The translations under genes and the position numbers were made by a program. A DNA stretch of 64,000 bases from assembly GCA_046598935.1 (NCBI GenBank), contig JBKJHW010000046.1, positions 1-64,000 on the forward strand, written 5' to 3'. This document shows, piece after piece, positions 24,885-32,598 of the stretch. Every line of letters begins with the position of its first letter. Within the stretch, counting starts at the first letter, position 1. The notes under the pieces were generated by a model. The model worked only from the letters and a program-made list of their open reading frames with translations. It was not told where the DNA came from and searched no databases. Source of the DNA: SCUN01 sp046598935. GTDB taxonomy: Bacteria > Acidobacteriota > Vicinamibacteria > Vicinamibacterales > SCN-69-37.

Positions 24885-26945
24885 TTACCTGCTTACCGCA
24901 CCAAGCTTCTCCGCCAGAACCTTCCGAATATCGTTCGCGATCGCCGTCGCTTCTTCCGACGTCAGCGTCTGCTCGGTCGGCTGCATGCGCGCGCGCAAGG
25001 TGATCGACCGCGAACCTTCCGGTATGCCCTTGCCCCGGTACTGATCGACGAACTCGACGGCCGAAATGACCGGGCTGACGAGGCGGGCTGACTCGGCGAT
25101 ATCCGTCCAGGCCACCGCGTCGGCATACGTCATCGAGACGTCCACGTCGACGGACGGCAACTCCGGCATCGCCGCATACTTGTTCTCGCGCGACGGCGAC
25201 GATGAGAGACCGTCGAGCTCGAATTCGAAGATCACGGCAAACGCGTGCTTGAGGCCCGCTGCGCGAGTCCCGCGGCGGGCGAGCACGCCGAGCGAGCCGA
25301 TCTTCTGCCCACCGGTCGTGATCGACACGCAGGCGCCGGAATCGGCCCACGCCGCGGTGCCGGCGGTTGCGGCCGCCAGCGGCGACACATGCGCCCGGAC
25401 ACCCAACCCCTCGATCGCGCCCTTCGCCTCACGGAACAGCGTTTCTGCCTCATCGCCGACAAAGGCGCCGGCGATCCGCTTGGTCTGCGGCGGCAGCGCC
25501 TCCCGGTCGTCGTCCAACCGCACATTGGCGCCGGCGGTGAAGACGGTGCCGGATTCAAAGACACGAAACGCAGGCCGCCAGCGAATGTTTGATTCAATCG
25601 CGCGCAGCAGACCCGGGACAAGCGACGTCCGGAGAGTGGCCTGGTCCGGCGCCGGCGGTGCGCTCAACCGCAGGTTCGCGGCCTCGACGCTGAGGCCGGC
25701 GGCGGTCACGAACCGGTCTTCCGTCCACGGGTAGTTGATGACTTCCTGCATGCCGCAGGCAAAGGCGAAGTACTCCTTTAGACGACGTTCGGCGCCGCGT
25801 CCGTAATCGCGCGCGGATTTTTCGAGGCGGACCGCCGGTGCGCTGAACTCGAAGTTCTCGTAGCCGTGCATCCGCGCGATTTCCTCGACGAGATCGTGCG
25901 CGCCGGACACGTCGCCGGTGTTGCGCCATTCGGGTACCGTCACCGCGAGCGAATCGCCGTCGACCCGGACGCGGAACCCGAGCCGCTCAAGCGGGGTCTT
26001 GAGCTCGGCGGTCGAAAGCGGCTTGCCGATGCGATCGCAGAGATACTTGGCGCTGGCCAGGACCTCGCCGGTGGACGTCTCCGAGTTTTTCTGATCGCTG
26101 ACGCCCGTCACGCGCGCGCCCGGATCGATCGTCTTCAGGAGATGGAAGAACAGCCGCCGCGCGTCGTCAATCCGGTGCGTGGAGAGCGACTTCTCAAAAC
26201 GAGTCGACGCTTCCGTGCGAATGCCGTGCGCGGCCGCCGTGCGGCGCACCGCGAGCGGATCGAAGTTCGCCGCCTCGAACACCACGTTCTTCGTGTCGGC
26301 CTGAATCGCCGAGTCCATTCCGCCGATGACGCCGGCCAGACCCACCGGTCCGTTCTGGTCGGCGACGACGAAGTCGGCGGCGGTGAGTGTGAGCTGGGTG
26401 CCGTCGAGGGCGGAGAAGGGCTCGTTGCCGTTCGCGCGGCGCACCGACAACGGCAGCGACAGGCGATCGGCGTCGAACGCGTGCGTCGGCTGGCCGGTCG
26501 TCATCATCACGTAGTTGGTGAGATCGGCGTAGAGACTCTTTGAGCGCTGGCCGATCGCGATGAGCCGCTGCTTCATCCACGCCGGAGTGTCGCGCACCGT
26601 AACGTTCTCAATTCGCGTCGCGGTGAACCGGCGGCACACGGCCGGATCGATGCTGCCCACCATCTGCGCGGCTGTGAGCGCGGGCTCTTCAGCCGGCCGC
26701 GGCGTCAGCGGCGTCAGCGGCACTTTGAAGATGGCCGCCAACTCCCTCGCGACGCCGTAGTGGCCCCAGAGATCCGGCCGGTTCGTCAGCGACTTATTGT
26801 CGACTTCGAGAATGGCATCGCCGTCCGCTTCATGGACGCCCTCCACTTCGACCGTCGACATCGTGAGCTGATGAGCGATGTCTTTTGGCGTGAGGCCCGC
26901 CGGGAGCGTGACGTAGTCCGCGATCCAGTTCAGTGAGATTTTCAT
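24885..26945 (-). CDS. pheT: Phenylalanyl-tRNA synthetase beta subunit, short form
   Basis: The beta subunit of the (alpha-beta)2 PheRS. At 686 residues it is about 100 shorter than the usual bacterial form, because the tRNA-binding EMAP/OB domain normally inserted near residue 40 is absent: MKISLNWIADYVTLPAGLTPKDIAHQLTMSTVEVEGV runs directly into LEVDNKSLTNRPDLWGHYGVARELAAI. The B3/B4 editing domain, B5, the catalytic-like core and the C-terminal FDX-ACB domain (PSVDVDVSMTYADAVAW...RSITLRARMQ) remain. The start overlaps the pheS stop by four bases. Confidence 0.95.
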   Translation of the reverse strand: MKISLNWIADYVTLPAGLTPKDIAHQLTMSTVEVEGVHEADGDAILEVDNKSLTNRPDLWGHYGVARELAAIFKVPLTPLTPRPAEEPALTAAQMVGSIDPAVCRRFTATRIENVTVRDTPAWMKQRLIAIGQRSKSLYADLTNYVMMTTGQPTHAFDADRLSLPLSVRRANGNEPFSALDGTQLTLTAADFVVADQNGPVGLAGVIGGMDSAIQADTKNVVFEAANFDPLAVRRTAAAHGIRTEASTRFEKSLSTHRIDDARRLFFHLLKTIDPGARVTGVSDQKNSETSTGEVLASAKYLCDRIGKPLSTAELKTPLERLGFRVRVDGDSLAVTVPEWRNTGDVSGAHDLVEEIARMHGYENFEFSAPAVRLEKSARDYGRGAERRLKEYFAFACGMQEVINYPWTEDRFVTAAGLSVEAANLRLSAPPAPDQATLRTSLVPGLLRAIESNIRWRPAFRVFESGTVFTAGANVRLDDDREALPPQTKRIAGAFVGDEAETLFREAKGAIEGLGVRAHVSPLAAATAGTAAWADSGACVSITTGGQKIGSLGVLARRGTRAAGLKHAFAVIFEFELDGLSSSPSRENKYAAMPELPSVDVDVSMTYADAVAWTDIAESARLVSPVISAVEFVDQYRGKGIPEGSRSITLRARMQPTEQTLTSEEATAIANDIRKVLAEKLGAVSR

Positions 26946-27979
26946 CGGAACTGGCTCAGGAATCGGAGATCCGCAGAATGGAACAATCGCACGTCATCGA
27001 TTCCGTACCGCATCATCACCAGCCGGTCCAGACCGACGTTCACGTAGAAGCCCATCCACTCGTTGTGATCGAGGCCGCCGGCTTTGAACACGTTCGGATG
27101 CGGCATCCCGCCCGGCATCACCTCGATCCAGCCGACCTGCTTGCACACCTTGCAGCCCGCGCCGTTGCAGATGACGCACTCCATGTCGATTTCGAATCCC
27201 GGTTCGACGAATGGAAAGAATCCTGCGCGCATTCGCGTCTTGACGGGCCTGCCAAAGACCGTGCTCAACACCGTTCGGATGAGGAGCTGTCCGGCGCTCC
27301 ATGGCAGGTTCTTTTCGACGATGAGGGCTTCGTATTGGAAGAAGGCGCGCTCGTGCCGCGCGTCGGTGGTTTCGTTGCGGAAGACGCGGCCGGGATAGAC
27401 GAACCGGAAGGGCGGTTTATGCCGCTGCATGTAACGCACGCTCGCGCCGGTAAGGTGCGGGCGGATGCAGAGGCGGTCGGCGCCGCGCGCCGAGGTATCG
27501 CCGTCGAGCCAGTACGTATCCATGCTTTCGCGCGCCGGGTGGTCCGGTGGGAAGTTCATGTGATCGAACTCGTAGAGTTCGCTCGTGACCTCGGGACCTT
27601 CGAAGACCTCGAAGTTGAGGGCCGCGAAGGCGTCGTTGAGGTCGTACATCATCTGAATGGTCGGGTGGAGGCCGCCGTTCTGCGGCCGGATGCCCGGCAT
27701 CGTCGTGTCGATCGGCCGCGAGAGCACCGACGCGGTGTCCATGAGCTCGGCGCGGCGCGCGTCGATTGCTGCGGTTGCGTCGGTCTTTAGCGCATTGATC
27801 AGAGCGCCGACGGTCTTGCGCTCCGCGATATCGACCGCGCCGAGGCCCTTGAGCATCTCGGTGATCGTCCCTTTGCGGCCGAGCAGCGACACGCGCAGCT
27901 CTTCGATGCGCTCGAGCGTCGAGGCGGCCTGGATGTCGGCAAGCGACTCGCGCCGCAGGGCGTCAATACGATCGTTCAT
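26942..27979 (-). CDS. pheS: Phenylalanyl-tRNA synthetase alpha subunit
   Basis: A 345-residue class II synthetase subunit. N-terminal coiled coil (residues 1-80) for tRNA binding, then motif 2 (RVFRNETTDARHERAFFQYEALIVE) and motif 3 (FVEPGFEIDMECVICNGAGCKVCKQVGWIEVMPGGMPHPNVF, GFYVNVGLDRLVMMRYGIDDVR). The Cys-rich CVICNGAGCKVC stretch may hold a metal. A TACAAT box ends 9 nt before the ATG, and a 69-bp perfect palindrome lies just upstream. Confidence 0.96.
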   Translation of the reverse strand: MNDRIDALRRESLADIQAASTLERIEELRVSLLGRKGTITEMLKGLGAVDIAERKTVGALINALKTDATAAIDARRAELMDTASVLSRPIDTTMPGIRPQNGGLHPTIQMMYDLNDAFAALNFEVFEGPEVTSELYEFDHMNFPPDHPARESMDTYWLDGDTSARGADRLCIRPHLTGASVRYMQRHKPPFRFVYPGRVFRNETTDARHERAFFQYEALIVEKNLPWSAGQLLIRTVLSTVFGRPVKTRMRAGFFPFVEPGFEIDMECVICNGAGCKVCKQVGWIEVMPGGMPHPNVFKAGGLDHNEWMGFYVNVGLDRLVMMRYGIDDVRLFHSADLRFLSQFR

Positions 27980-27997
27980 GCGGGGTTGATTGTACGA

Positions 27998-28066
27998 AAG
28001 AAAACGACATCGGGTGTCGTTTCCGCCGTGCGGACCAACGGAAACGACACCCGATGTCGTTTTCTT
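27998..28066. repeat. Palindromic element, core CGACATCGGGTGTCG
   Basis: Two perfect 28-nt inverted arms (27998-28025, 28039-28066) around a 13-nt loop. Each arm contains AACGACA-TCGGG-TGTCGTT, itself a small hairpin. The element exactly fills the gap between the DUF4242 stop codon and the pheS promoter. On the minus strand the stem ends GTCGTTTTCTTTC and could terminate transcription. A second copy is at 35899-35969. Confidence 0.95.
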
Positions 28067-28339
28067 CTACTCGGCCGTCGTCGGATCGATGATCGCGTGC
28101 ACGCGTGCGACTGAATTGGCGGGGAAGCCGCCTTGCTTCGCGTGCTCGCGGACGGCCTGCTCGTTCGGCGCGTTGTAGACGCAGTAGATCTTGTTGTCGG
28201 TGACGTAGCTGTGCACCCACTGAATCGACGGCCCCATGCCGCTCAGGACGCCGCATGATTTCTGGGAGATGCCTTTCAAGTCGGCCGCAGAGAGATTACC
28301 GGCACCAGGGATTTCGCGTTCGATGACGTACTTCGGCAT
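28067..28339 (-). CDS. DUF4242 (SCO4226-type) small protein
   Basis: A 90-residue cytoplasmic protein: MPKYVIEREIPGAGNLSAADLKGISQKSCGVL, WVHSYVTDNKIYCVYNAPNEQAVREHAKQGGFPANSVARVHAIIDPTTAE. This is the DUF4242 family, a ferredoxin-like fold whose Streptomyces member SCO4226 binds nickel; the conserved His and Cys are present. TAGGAG lies 8 nt before the ATG. It sits between rplT and pheS, next to a palindromic element at its 3' end. Confidence 0.85.
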   Translation of the reverse strand: MPKYVIEREIPGAGNLSAADLKGISQKSCGVLSGMGPSIQWVHSYVTDNKIYCVYNAPNEQAVREHAKQGGFPANSVARVHAIIDPTTAE

Positions 28340-28385
28340 GGCGGTGCTCCTAAGGGGAACGCTGCGATCTTAACCGCACCCTGAC

Positions 28386-28420
28386 AAAAAAAGAAGGCGC
28401 CCACCGAAGTAGGCGCCCTC
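28386..28420 (-). terminator. Rho-independent terminator after rplT
   Basis: Minus strand: GGGCGCCTAC, a TTCG tetraloop, GTGGGCGCC, then TTCTTTTTTT. It ends the thrS-infC-rpmI-rplT unit. Confidence 0.9.
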
Positions 28421-28426
28421 AAGACT

Positions 28427-28454
28427 TCTGCCTTCTGCCCTTTGCCTTCTGCCC
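28427..28454. repeat. Purine/pyrimidine repeat related to 31714-31740
   Basis: CTTCTGCCTTCTGCCCTTTG... is the reverse complement of GGGCAGAAGGCAAAGGGCAG, which differs only by A/G changes from the arm of the large inverted repeat at 31714-31740. It lies between the rplT stop and its terminator. Confidence 0.6.
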
Positions 28455-28817
28455 TTACTTGGTCGCGACCGCCGCCTTGGCCTGCTCGGCGACCTTCGCG
28501 AACGCGGTCGAGTGACGCGCGGCCAATTCTGCAAGGCTCTTGCGGTCTAACCCGATCCCGGCCTGTTTGAGGCCGCGGATGAGCTGGCCGTAGGTGAGGC
28601 CATTCTGGCGCGCGGCTGCGTTGATGCGGACGACCCAGAGCCTGCGGAAGTCGCGCTTTTTGCGGCGGCGTCCCGAAAACGCGTAGTTGTCGGCCTTCGC
28701 AACGGCTTCCTGAGCGGCCTGGTACAGCTTGCTCTTGGTGGCGTAAAAGCCCTTCGCGCGCTTCAGCAGCTTCTTGCGCTTCGCGCGGCGGACTGTTCCT
28801 CGTTTAACTCGCGGCAT
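28455..28817 (-). CDS. rplT: Ribosomal protein L20
   Basis: A 120-residue basic protein starting MPRVKRGTVRRAKRKKLLKRAKGFYATKS, the extended N-terminal helix of L20, then YAFSGRRRKKRDFRRLWVVRINAAARQNGLTYGQLIRGLKQAGIGLDRKSLAELA. L20 is needed early in 50S assembly and, in some bacteria, represses its own operon. AAGGA lies 9 nt upstream of the ATG. It follows rpmI and is closed by a strong terminator. Confidence 0.98.
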   Translation of the reverse strand: MPRVKRGTVRRAKRKKLLKRAKGFYATKSKLYQAAQEAVAKADNYAFSGRRRKKRDFRRLWVVRINAAARQNGLTYGQLIRGLKQAGIGLDRKSLAELAARHSTAFAKVAEQAKAAVATK

Positions 28818-28832
28818 TGGTCTAAATCCTTC

Positions 28833-29030
28833 TTAGGCGTACGGCAGCATGCGCTTGACGCGCCGCTGATCCGATTCGTGAACCACCACCGACCCGCGGG
28901 CGTTGCGCTTGCGGTTGGTCGGCTTGCTGGTGAGAATGTGGCGCTTGAACGCCTGGGCTCGCGTGAACTTGCCCGTCGCGGTCTTCTTGAAGCGCTTGGC
29001 CGCGCCCCGATGTGTTTTCAGTTTCGGCAT
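28833..29030 (-). CDS. rpmI: Ribosomal protein L35
   Basis: A 65-residue protein, MPKLKTHRGAAKRFKKTATGKFTRAQAFKRHILTSKPTNRKRNARGSVVVHESDQRRVKRMLPYA, the full L35 length and signature. It is the middle gene of the conserved infC-rpmI-rplT order; the intergenic gaps are 20 and 15 nt. Confidence 0.98.
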   Translation of the reverse strand: MPKLKTHRGAAKRFKKTATGKFTRAQAFKRHILTSKPTNRKRNARGSVVVHESDQRRVKRMLPYA

Positions 29031-29050
29031 GGTCGTTCTCTCTCGTCCTT

Positions 29051-29656
29051 CTAGTCGTTCTGTTCGGTCGTCTTTGATGACTGCTCGGCTTCCTGCTGCC
29101 GTGCCGCCACCCGTTTCGCCGCGCCGGGTCTCGGCGCGAAAATCGTGTGCAGCTGATTGCCTTCCTGTCGCGGTGTCGATTCAATCACCGCGATGTCGTC
29201 CACTTCGTACATCAACCGCTCCAGGATCTTCATGCCGATTTCCGGGTGAGCGTTTTCCCGCCCGCGGAAGAAGATCGTGGCCTTCACTTTGTCGCCGTCA
29301 GCCAGGAAGCGCTCGATGTGCTTCTTCTTGAACTGATAGTCGTGCTCGTCCACCTTCGGCCGGAACTTGATCTCCTTGACCAGGATGACCTTCTGGTGCT
29401 TCTTGGCCGAGCGGGCCTTCTTCTGCTGCTCGTACTGAAACTTCCCGAAGTCCATGATCCGGCAGACCGGCGGAACGGCCGATGCCGAGATCTCAACGAG
29501 ATCGAGGCCTTTGGCTTTGGCTATCGCCAGCGCTGCCGGCGGGGCCATGATGCCCAGCTGCTCGCCGTCGTCGTCGATCACGCGAATTTCGCGTACCCGA
29601 ATGCGTTCGTTGATCCGCGTGCGATCGTCCCTACGCGGCGTGCGATCAAAAGCGAT
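29051..29656 (-). CDS. infC: Translation initiation factor IF-3, probable ATC start
   Basis: IF-3 binds the 30S subunit and rejects non-canonical start codons. The first GTG in frame (29581) would remove the conserved INERIRVREIR N-terminal segment. Upstream in the same frame there is no ATG, GTG or TTG before it; an ATC at 29654-29656 follows GAGGGGG by 7-8 nt and gives 201 residues, MAFDRTPRRDDRTRINERIR... The C-terminal half has VKEIKFRPKVDEHDYQFK. E. coli infC uses AUU for autoregulation by IF-3 itself, so an AUC start would serve the same logic. Confidence 0.9.
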   Translation of the reverse strand: MAFDRTPRRDDRTRINERIRVREIRVIDDDGEQLGIMAPPAALAIAKAKGLDLVEISASAVPPVCRIMDFGKFQYEQQKKARSAKKHQKVILVKEIKFRPKVDEHDYQFKKKHIERFLADGDKVKATIFFRGRENAHPEIGMKILERLMYEVDDIAVIESTPRQEGNQLHTIFAPRPGAAKRVAARQQEAEQSSKTTEQND

Positions 29657-29681
29657 AAGGCAACCCCCTCAAAAAAACCTG

Positions 29682-31700
29682 TTACGACCGCTCGGCGTTT
29701 TCACGCCGCGCGGCTTCGACAAACGCGCCGACCGGGGACCCGCCCTGATCGCCGCCCGCCCGAGTTCTGACAGACACCGTCCCCTCCGCTACTTCGCGGT
29801 CGCCGATGACCAGCATGTAGGGGACCTTCTGTAACTGGGCCTCTCGAATCTTATAACCAATCTTCTCGTTGCGCCCGTCCACAGTGGCCCGGAGGCCGGC
29901 GGCCTCGAGCTGGGCCAGGACCTGGTGCCCATATTCCGCCTGCCGGTCGGCCATGGGCATGACCCGGACCTGCTCGGGGGCCAGCCATAGGGGGAATGCC
30001 CCCGCGAAGTGCTCGATCAGGATGGCAATAAACCGCTCAAAACTGCCAAAAATCGCCCGGTGGATGACCACAGGCTGGTGCTCGGTGTTGTCGGCCCCGA
30101 CGTATTTGAGGCCGAATCGGGCCGGCATCTGGTAGTCGAGCTGGATCGTGCCGCACTGCCATTTCCGGCCGATCGCGTCCGTAATGTCGAAGTCGATCTT
30201 GGGCCCGTAGAAGGCGCCGTCGCCTTCATTGATGACGTAGCTCACGCCGGCCGCCTCGAGCGCGCGCTTCAGCTCGGCTTCGGCGTGATCCCAGGTCGCG
30301 CGCTCGCCCAGAAACTCCACCGGCCGCGTCGACAATTTCACTTCGTACGGCAGCTTGAAGTCGCCGTAGACGCGCTTGACGAGGCCCAGTAACGCTTCAA
30401 CCTCAGCGCCGATCTGCGACTCCATCACGAAGCAATGCGCGTCGTCCTGCGAGAACTGGCGGACGCGCGTGAGGCCGCCGAGCACGCCGGATGCCTCGTT
30501 GCGATGGAGCGCGGTCTGCTCGTGAAGACGCAACGGCAGATCGCGATAGCTCCGCGTCTCGCTGCCGAACACCAGCATATGGCCCGGGCAGTTCATGGCC
30601 TTCGTCGCCATATCGTGTGCGTCAGTGCCCGCCTGCCTACCAGCTTCACCAGTGCCCGCCTGCTGAGGAACTCCACCAGCTTTGGCGGCGTCCGCAAGAT
30701 CACGCGATTGCACCAGGAACATGTTCTCGCGGTAGTGCGCCCAATGGCCTGACGTTTCCCACAGCGCTTTGTTGAAGATGATCGGTGTCTTCACCTCGGC
30801 GTAGCCGGCGGGGAAGAGCACTTCGCGCATGTAGTTGGCGAGCAGGTTATAGACGAGCGTGCCCTTGCCCAGCCAGAACGCCGCGCCGGGCGCCCACTGG
30901 TGGAACATGAACAGGCCGAGGTCCTTGCCGATCTTGCGATGGTCGCGCTTCTTCGCTTCCTCGACCTGCGTGAGGTGCGCTTTCAGCTCGTCTTGGTTGA
31001 AGAAGGCCGTGCCGTAGATGCGCTGCATCGGGGCATTTTTCGCATCGCCCTTCCAGTACGCGTTCGACGTGTTGAGCAGCTTGAACGCCTTGAGGCTTCC
31101 TGTCGAGGGCACGTGCGGGCCGACGCAAAAGTCGACGAAGGTGTCGCGGTCCTTGATCGTGTAGCAGGACACGTCTTTCTGTCCGGCCGTCTTCTCTTCG
31201 ATCAGTTGCACCTTGAGCGGCTCGCCGCGCTGCCTGAAAAACTCGATCGCGTCCTCGCGCGGCCAGCTCTGGCGTTCGTACACCAGGCCCTGCTTGGCGA
31301 GTTCCAGCATCTTCTTTTCGATCTTCTCGATGTCTTCCGGCACGAACGGGCGCGGGACGACGAAGTCGTAGAAGAAGCCTTCGTCGGTGGCCGGACCAAT
31401 GCCGCACTGCACGCCGGGGAAGAGTTGGGTGACGGCCGCCGCGAGCAGATGCGCCGTCGAATGACGGACCATCATCAGCGCGTCTTTGCCGGTGTCGCCG
31501 TCGGCACTTCCCGGAATGACGAGCTTGAGGCTCACGTCTTCGTTGAGGGGATAGCTGAGATCGACCAGCCTGCCGTCGACCGACGCGCCGATGGCCTTCT
31601 TCAACACGCTCATGGGGAGAGCGGAGCTCGCGAATTCACGAACCGTCGTCCCAGGAGCGATGCTCCTCTGTGATCCGTCAGGCAGAGTGATGGTTACCAT
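29682..31700 (-). CDS. thrS: Threonyl-tRNA synthetase
   Basis: A 672-residue class II synthetase: TGS domain (MVTITLPDGSQRSIAPGTTVREFA), the editing/SAD domain (RHSTAHLLAAAV, later CVGPHV), the catalytic core and the anticodon-binding domain. The zinc ligands are visible: MNCPGHM, PLRLHEQ and VIHRAIFGSFERF. Between YRENMF and MNCPGHM, normally about ten residues apart, there is an extra low-complexity stretch of about 30 residues (AGGVPQQAGTGEAGRQAGTDAHD region) encoded by a duplicated 14-mer. It is first in the unit with infC, rpmI and rplT. Confidence 0.96.
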   Translation of the reverse strand: MVTITLPDGSQRSIAPGTTVREFASSALPMSVLKKAIGASVDGRLVDLSYPLNEDVSLKLVIPGSADGDTGKDALMMVRHSTAHLLAAAVTQLFPGVQCGIGPATDEGFFYDFVVPRPFVPEDIEKIEKKMLELAKQGLVYERQSWPREDAIEFFRQRGEPLKVQLIEEKTAGQKDVSCYTIKDRDTFVDFCVGPHVPSTGSLKAFKLLNTSNAYWKGDAKNAPMQRIYGTAFFNQDELKAHLTQVEEAKKRDHRKIGKDLGLFMFHQWAPGAAFWLGKGTLVYNLLANYMREVLFPAGYAEVKTPIIFNKALWETSGHWAHYRENMFLVQSRDLADAAKAGGVPQQAGTGEAGRQAGTDAHDMATKAMNCPGHMLVFGSETRSYRDLPLRLHEQTALHRNEASGVLGGLTRVRQFSQDDAHCFVMESQIGAEVEALLGLVKRVYGDFKLPYEVKLSTRPVEFLGERATWDHAEAELKRALEAAGVSYVINEGDGAFYGPKIDFDITDAIGRKWQCGTIQLDYQMPARFGLKYVGADNTEHQPVVIHRAIFGSFERFIAILIEHFAGAFPLWLAPEQVRVMPMADRQAEYGHQVLAQLEAAGLRATVDGRNEKIGYKIREAQLQKVPYMLVIGDREVAEGTVSVRTRAGGDQGGSPVGAFVEAARRENAERS
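30623..30663. repeat. Duplicated 14-mer inside thrS
   Basis: CAGTGCCCGCCTGC occurs at 30623-30636 and 30650-30663, 27 bp apart, which keeps the frame. On the coding strand each copy encodes QAGT, giving the inserted QAGTGEAGRQAGT stretch. Confidence 0.85.
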
Positions 31701-31713
31701 GAGCGTGCCTGAT

Positions 31714-31899
31714 AGGGCAGAGGGCAAAGGGCAGAGGGCATAGGTAGAGGAAACAGGAAAGAGGCCAGGTCAGAGGTCATAGATGAATCGTTGAGGGAAC
31801 AGGGAGCCATAGAAGCCAAGCCTTTGACCTTTTTCCTATGACCTGGCCTTTGTCCTCAGTCCTCTACCTCTGATCTTTGCCCTCTGCCCTTGGCCCTTT
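31714..31899. repeat. Long imperfect inverted repeat with purine-rich arm, upstream of thrS
   Basis: The left arm (31714-31783) is purine-rich (GGGCAGAGGGCAAAG, GGTAGAGGA, AGGCCAGGTCA, GGTCATAG) and the right arm (31833-31889) repeats these as reverse complements in reverse order (CTATGACC, TGACCTGGCCT, TCCTCTACC, CTTTGCCCTCTGCCC). The spacer is about 50 nt. It lies between tRNA-Val and thrS in a 220-bp gene-free gap and would fold into a long hairpin in the thrS leader. Confidence 0.85.
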
Positions 31900-31921
31900 C
31901 AAGCGAGAGGTCAAAGGTTGG

Positions 31922-31995
31922 TAGGCACGCACGGACTCGAACCGTGGACCTCCTGCATGTCAAGCAGGCGCTCTAACCAGCTGAGCTACGCGCCT
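31922..31995 (-). tRNA. tRNA-Val (anticodon GAC)
   Basis: Minus strand: acceptor AGGCGCG pairs with CGTGCCT; D-arm GCTCAGCTGGTTAGAGC; anticodon stem CCTGC/GCAGG with loop TTGACAT, anticodon GAC; T-arm CACGGTTCGAGTCCGTG; discriminator A. CCA is not encoded. It stands alone between HU and thrS. Confidence 0.96.
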
Positions 31996-32062
31996 ATCTG
32001 TCGCGAATTCCGCGTCAAATACGAACGACAAGTATAGCCCAATCGCCCGATATCAAATAGCA

Positions 32063-32096
32063 AAGGGCCGCCCCGGTGAACCCGAGACGGCCCCAA
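32063..32096 (-). terminator. Probable terminator after the HU gene
   Basis: Minus strand: GGGCCGTCTCGG, loop GTTCA, CCGGGGCGGCCC (12 bp with two G-T pairs), then TTTGCTATTTG. The U-run is weak. A repeated AGCTAACCAG unit fills the gap to the HU stop. Confidence 0.65.
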
Positions 32097-32135
32097 TAAC
32101 CAGCTAACCAGATGGTCAGCTAACCAGATTCACGC

Positions 32136-32411
32136 CTATTTATTCACTGCCACCTTCAACGCTTTGCCCGCCGTGAACCGGGCCACCCGGCGCTTCGGAA
32201 TCTTGACCGTTTTCCCGTTCTGCGGGTTGCGGCCCAGACGCGCCTTGCGGTTCGACGTCTTGAACGTGCCAAAGCCGACGAACGTAACGGGCTGACCCTT
32301 CTTCAGCGACTTGACGATCCCGTCAATCAGGGAATCAACGGTGGCTGCCGCCGCCGTCTTCGACAATCCGCAATCCTTGGCAATCTTCGCGACAATTTCC
32401 TGCTTGTTCAT
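32136..32411 (-). CDS. HU-family nucleoid protein
   Basis: A 91-residue protein: MNKQEIVAKIAKDCGLSKTAAAATVDSLIDGIVKSLKKGQPVTFVGFGTF, then the beta-arm with the conserved GRNPQNGKTVKIPKRRVARFTAGKALKVAVN. HU bends and compacts DNA as a dimer. A promoter TTGTAC-N17-TAGAAT ends 6 nt before the ATG, so the mRNA should be leaderless. It is probably monocistronic, with a hairpin terminator before tRNA-Val. Confidence 0.96.
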   Translation of the reverse strand: MNKQEIVAKIAKDCGLSKTAAAATVDSLIDGIVKSLKKGQPVTFVGFGTFKTSNRKARLGRNPQNGKTVKIPKRRVARFTAGKALKVAVNK

Positions 32412-32417
32412 CCGGGT

Positions 32418-32446
32418 ATTCTAGCCCGGCGATAATTTTCGTACAA
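32418..32446 (-). promoter_or_regulatory. Promoter of the HU gene
   Basis: Minus strand TTGTAC (32446-32441), a 17-nt spacer, TAGAAT (32423-32418), then 6 nt to ATG. CCGGG and CCCGG flank the -10 box as a short inverted repeat, a possible operator. Confidence 0.7.
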
Positions 32447-32460
32447 CCATCCGCGCGCGG

Positions 32461-32598
32461 CTACTTGGCCAGGCACGTCCCCGGAACAGTGCGCACCGTC
32501 TTCACGTGCAGGTCGTACACCACCGCCGCCGGCGTCGTGACCTTTGATGTCTGAGCACCCTCGGCGGCTTTTGAGCACACGGTGCGCAGTGGCGCGCC
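32461..32598 (-). other. Open 45-codon extension after the S41 gene stop; possible gene remnant
   Basis: After the TAG of the S41-type gene the same frame stays open for 45 codons to another TAG. It encodes GAPLRTVCSKAAEGAQTSKV then TTPAAVVYDLHVKTVRTVPG and TCLAK. The only start codon in it is a GTG near 32581. It may be the 3' remnant of a lost gene, a small protein of about 39 residues, or readthrough sequence. I recognise no family. Otherwise the 187 bp between HU and S41 hold only the HU promoter. Confidence 0.35.

Noticed and set aside
27998..28066. Phe leader peptide or T-box before pheS
   Set aside because: No Phe-rich frame and no T-box sequence; the region is filled by a dispersed palindrome.
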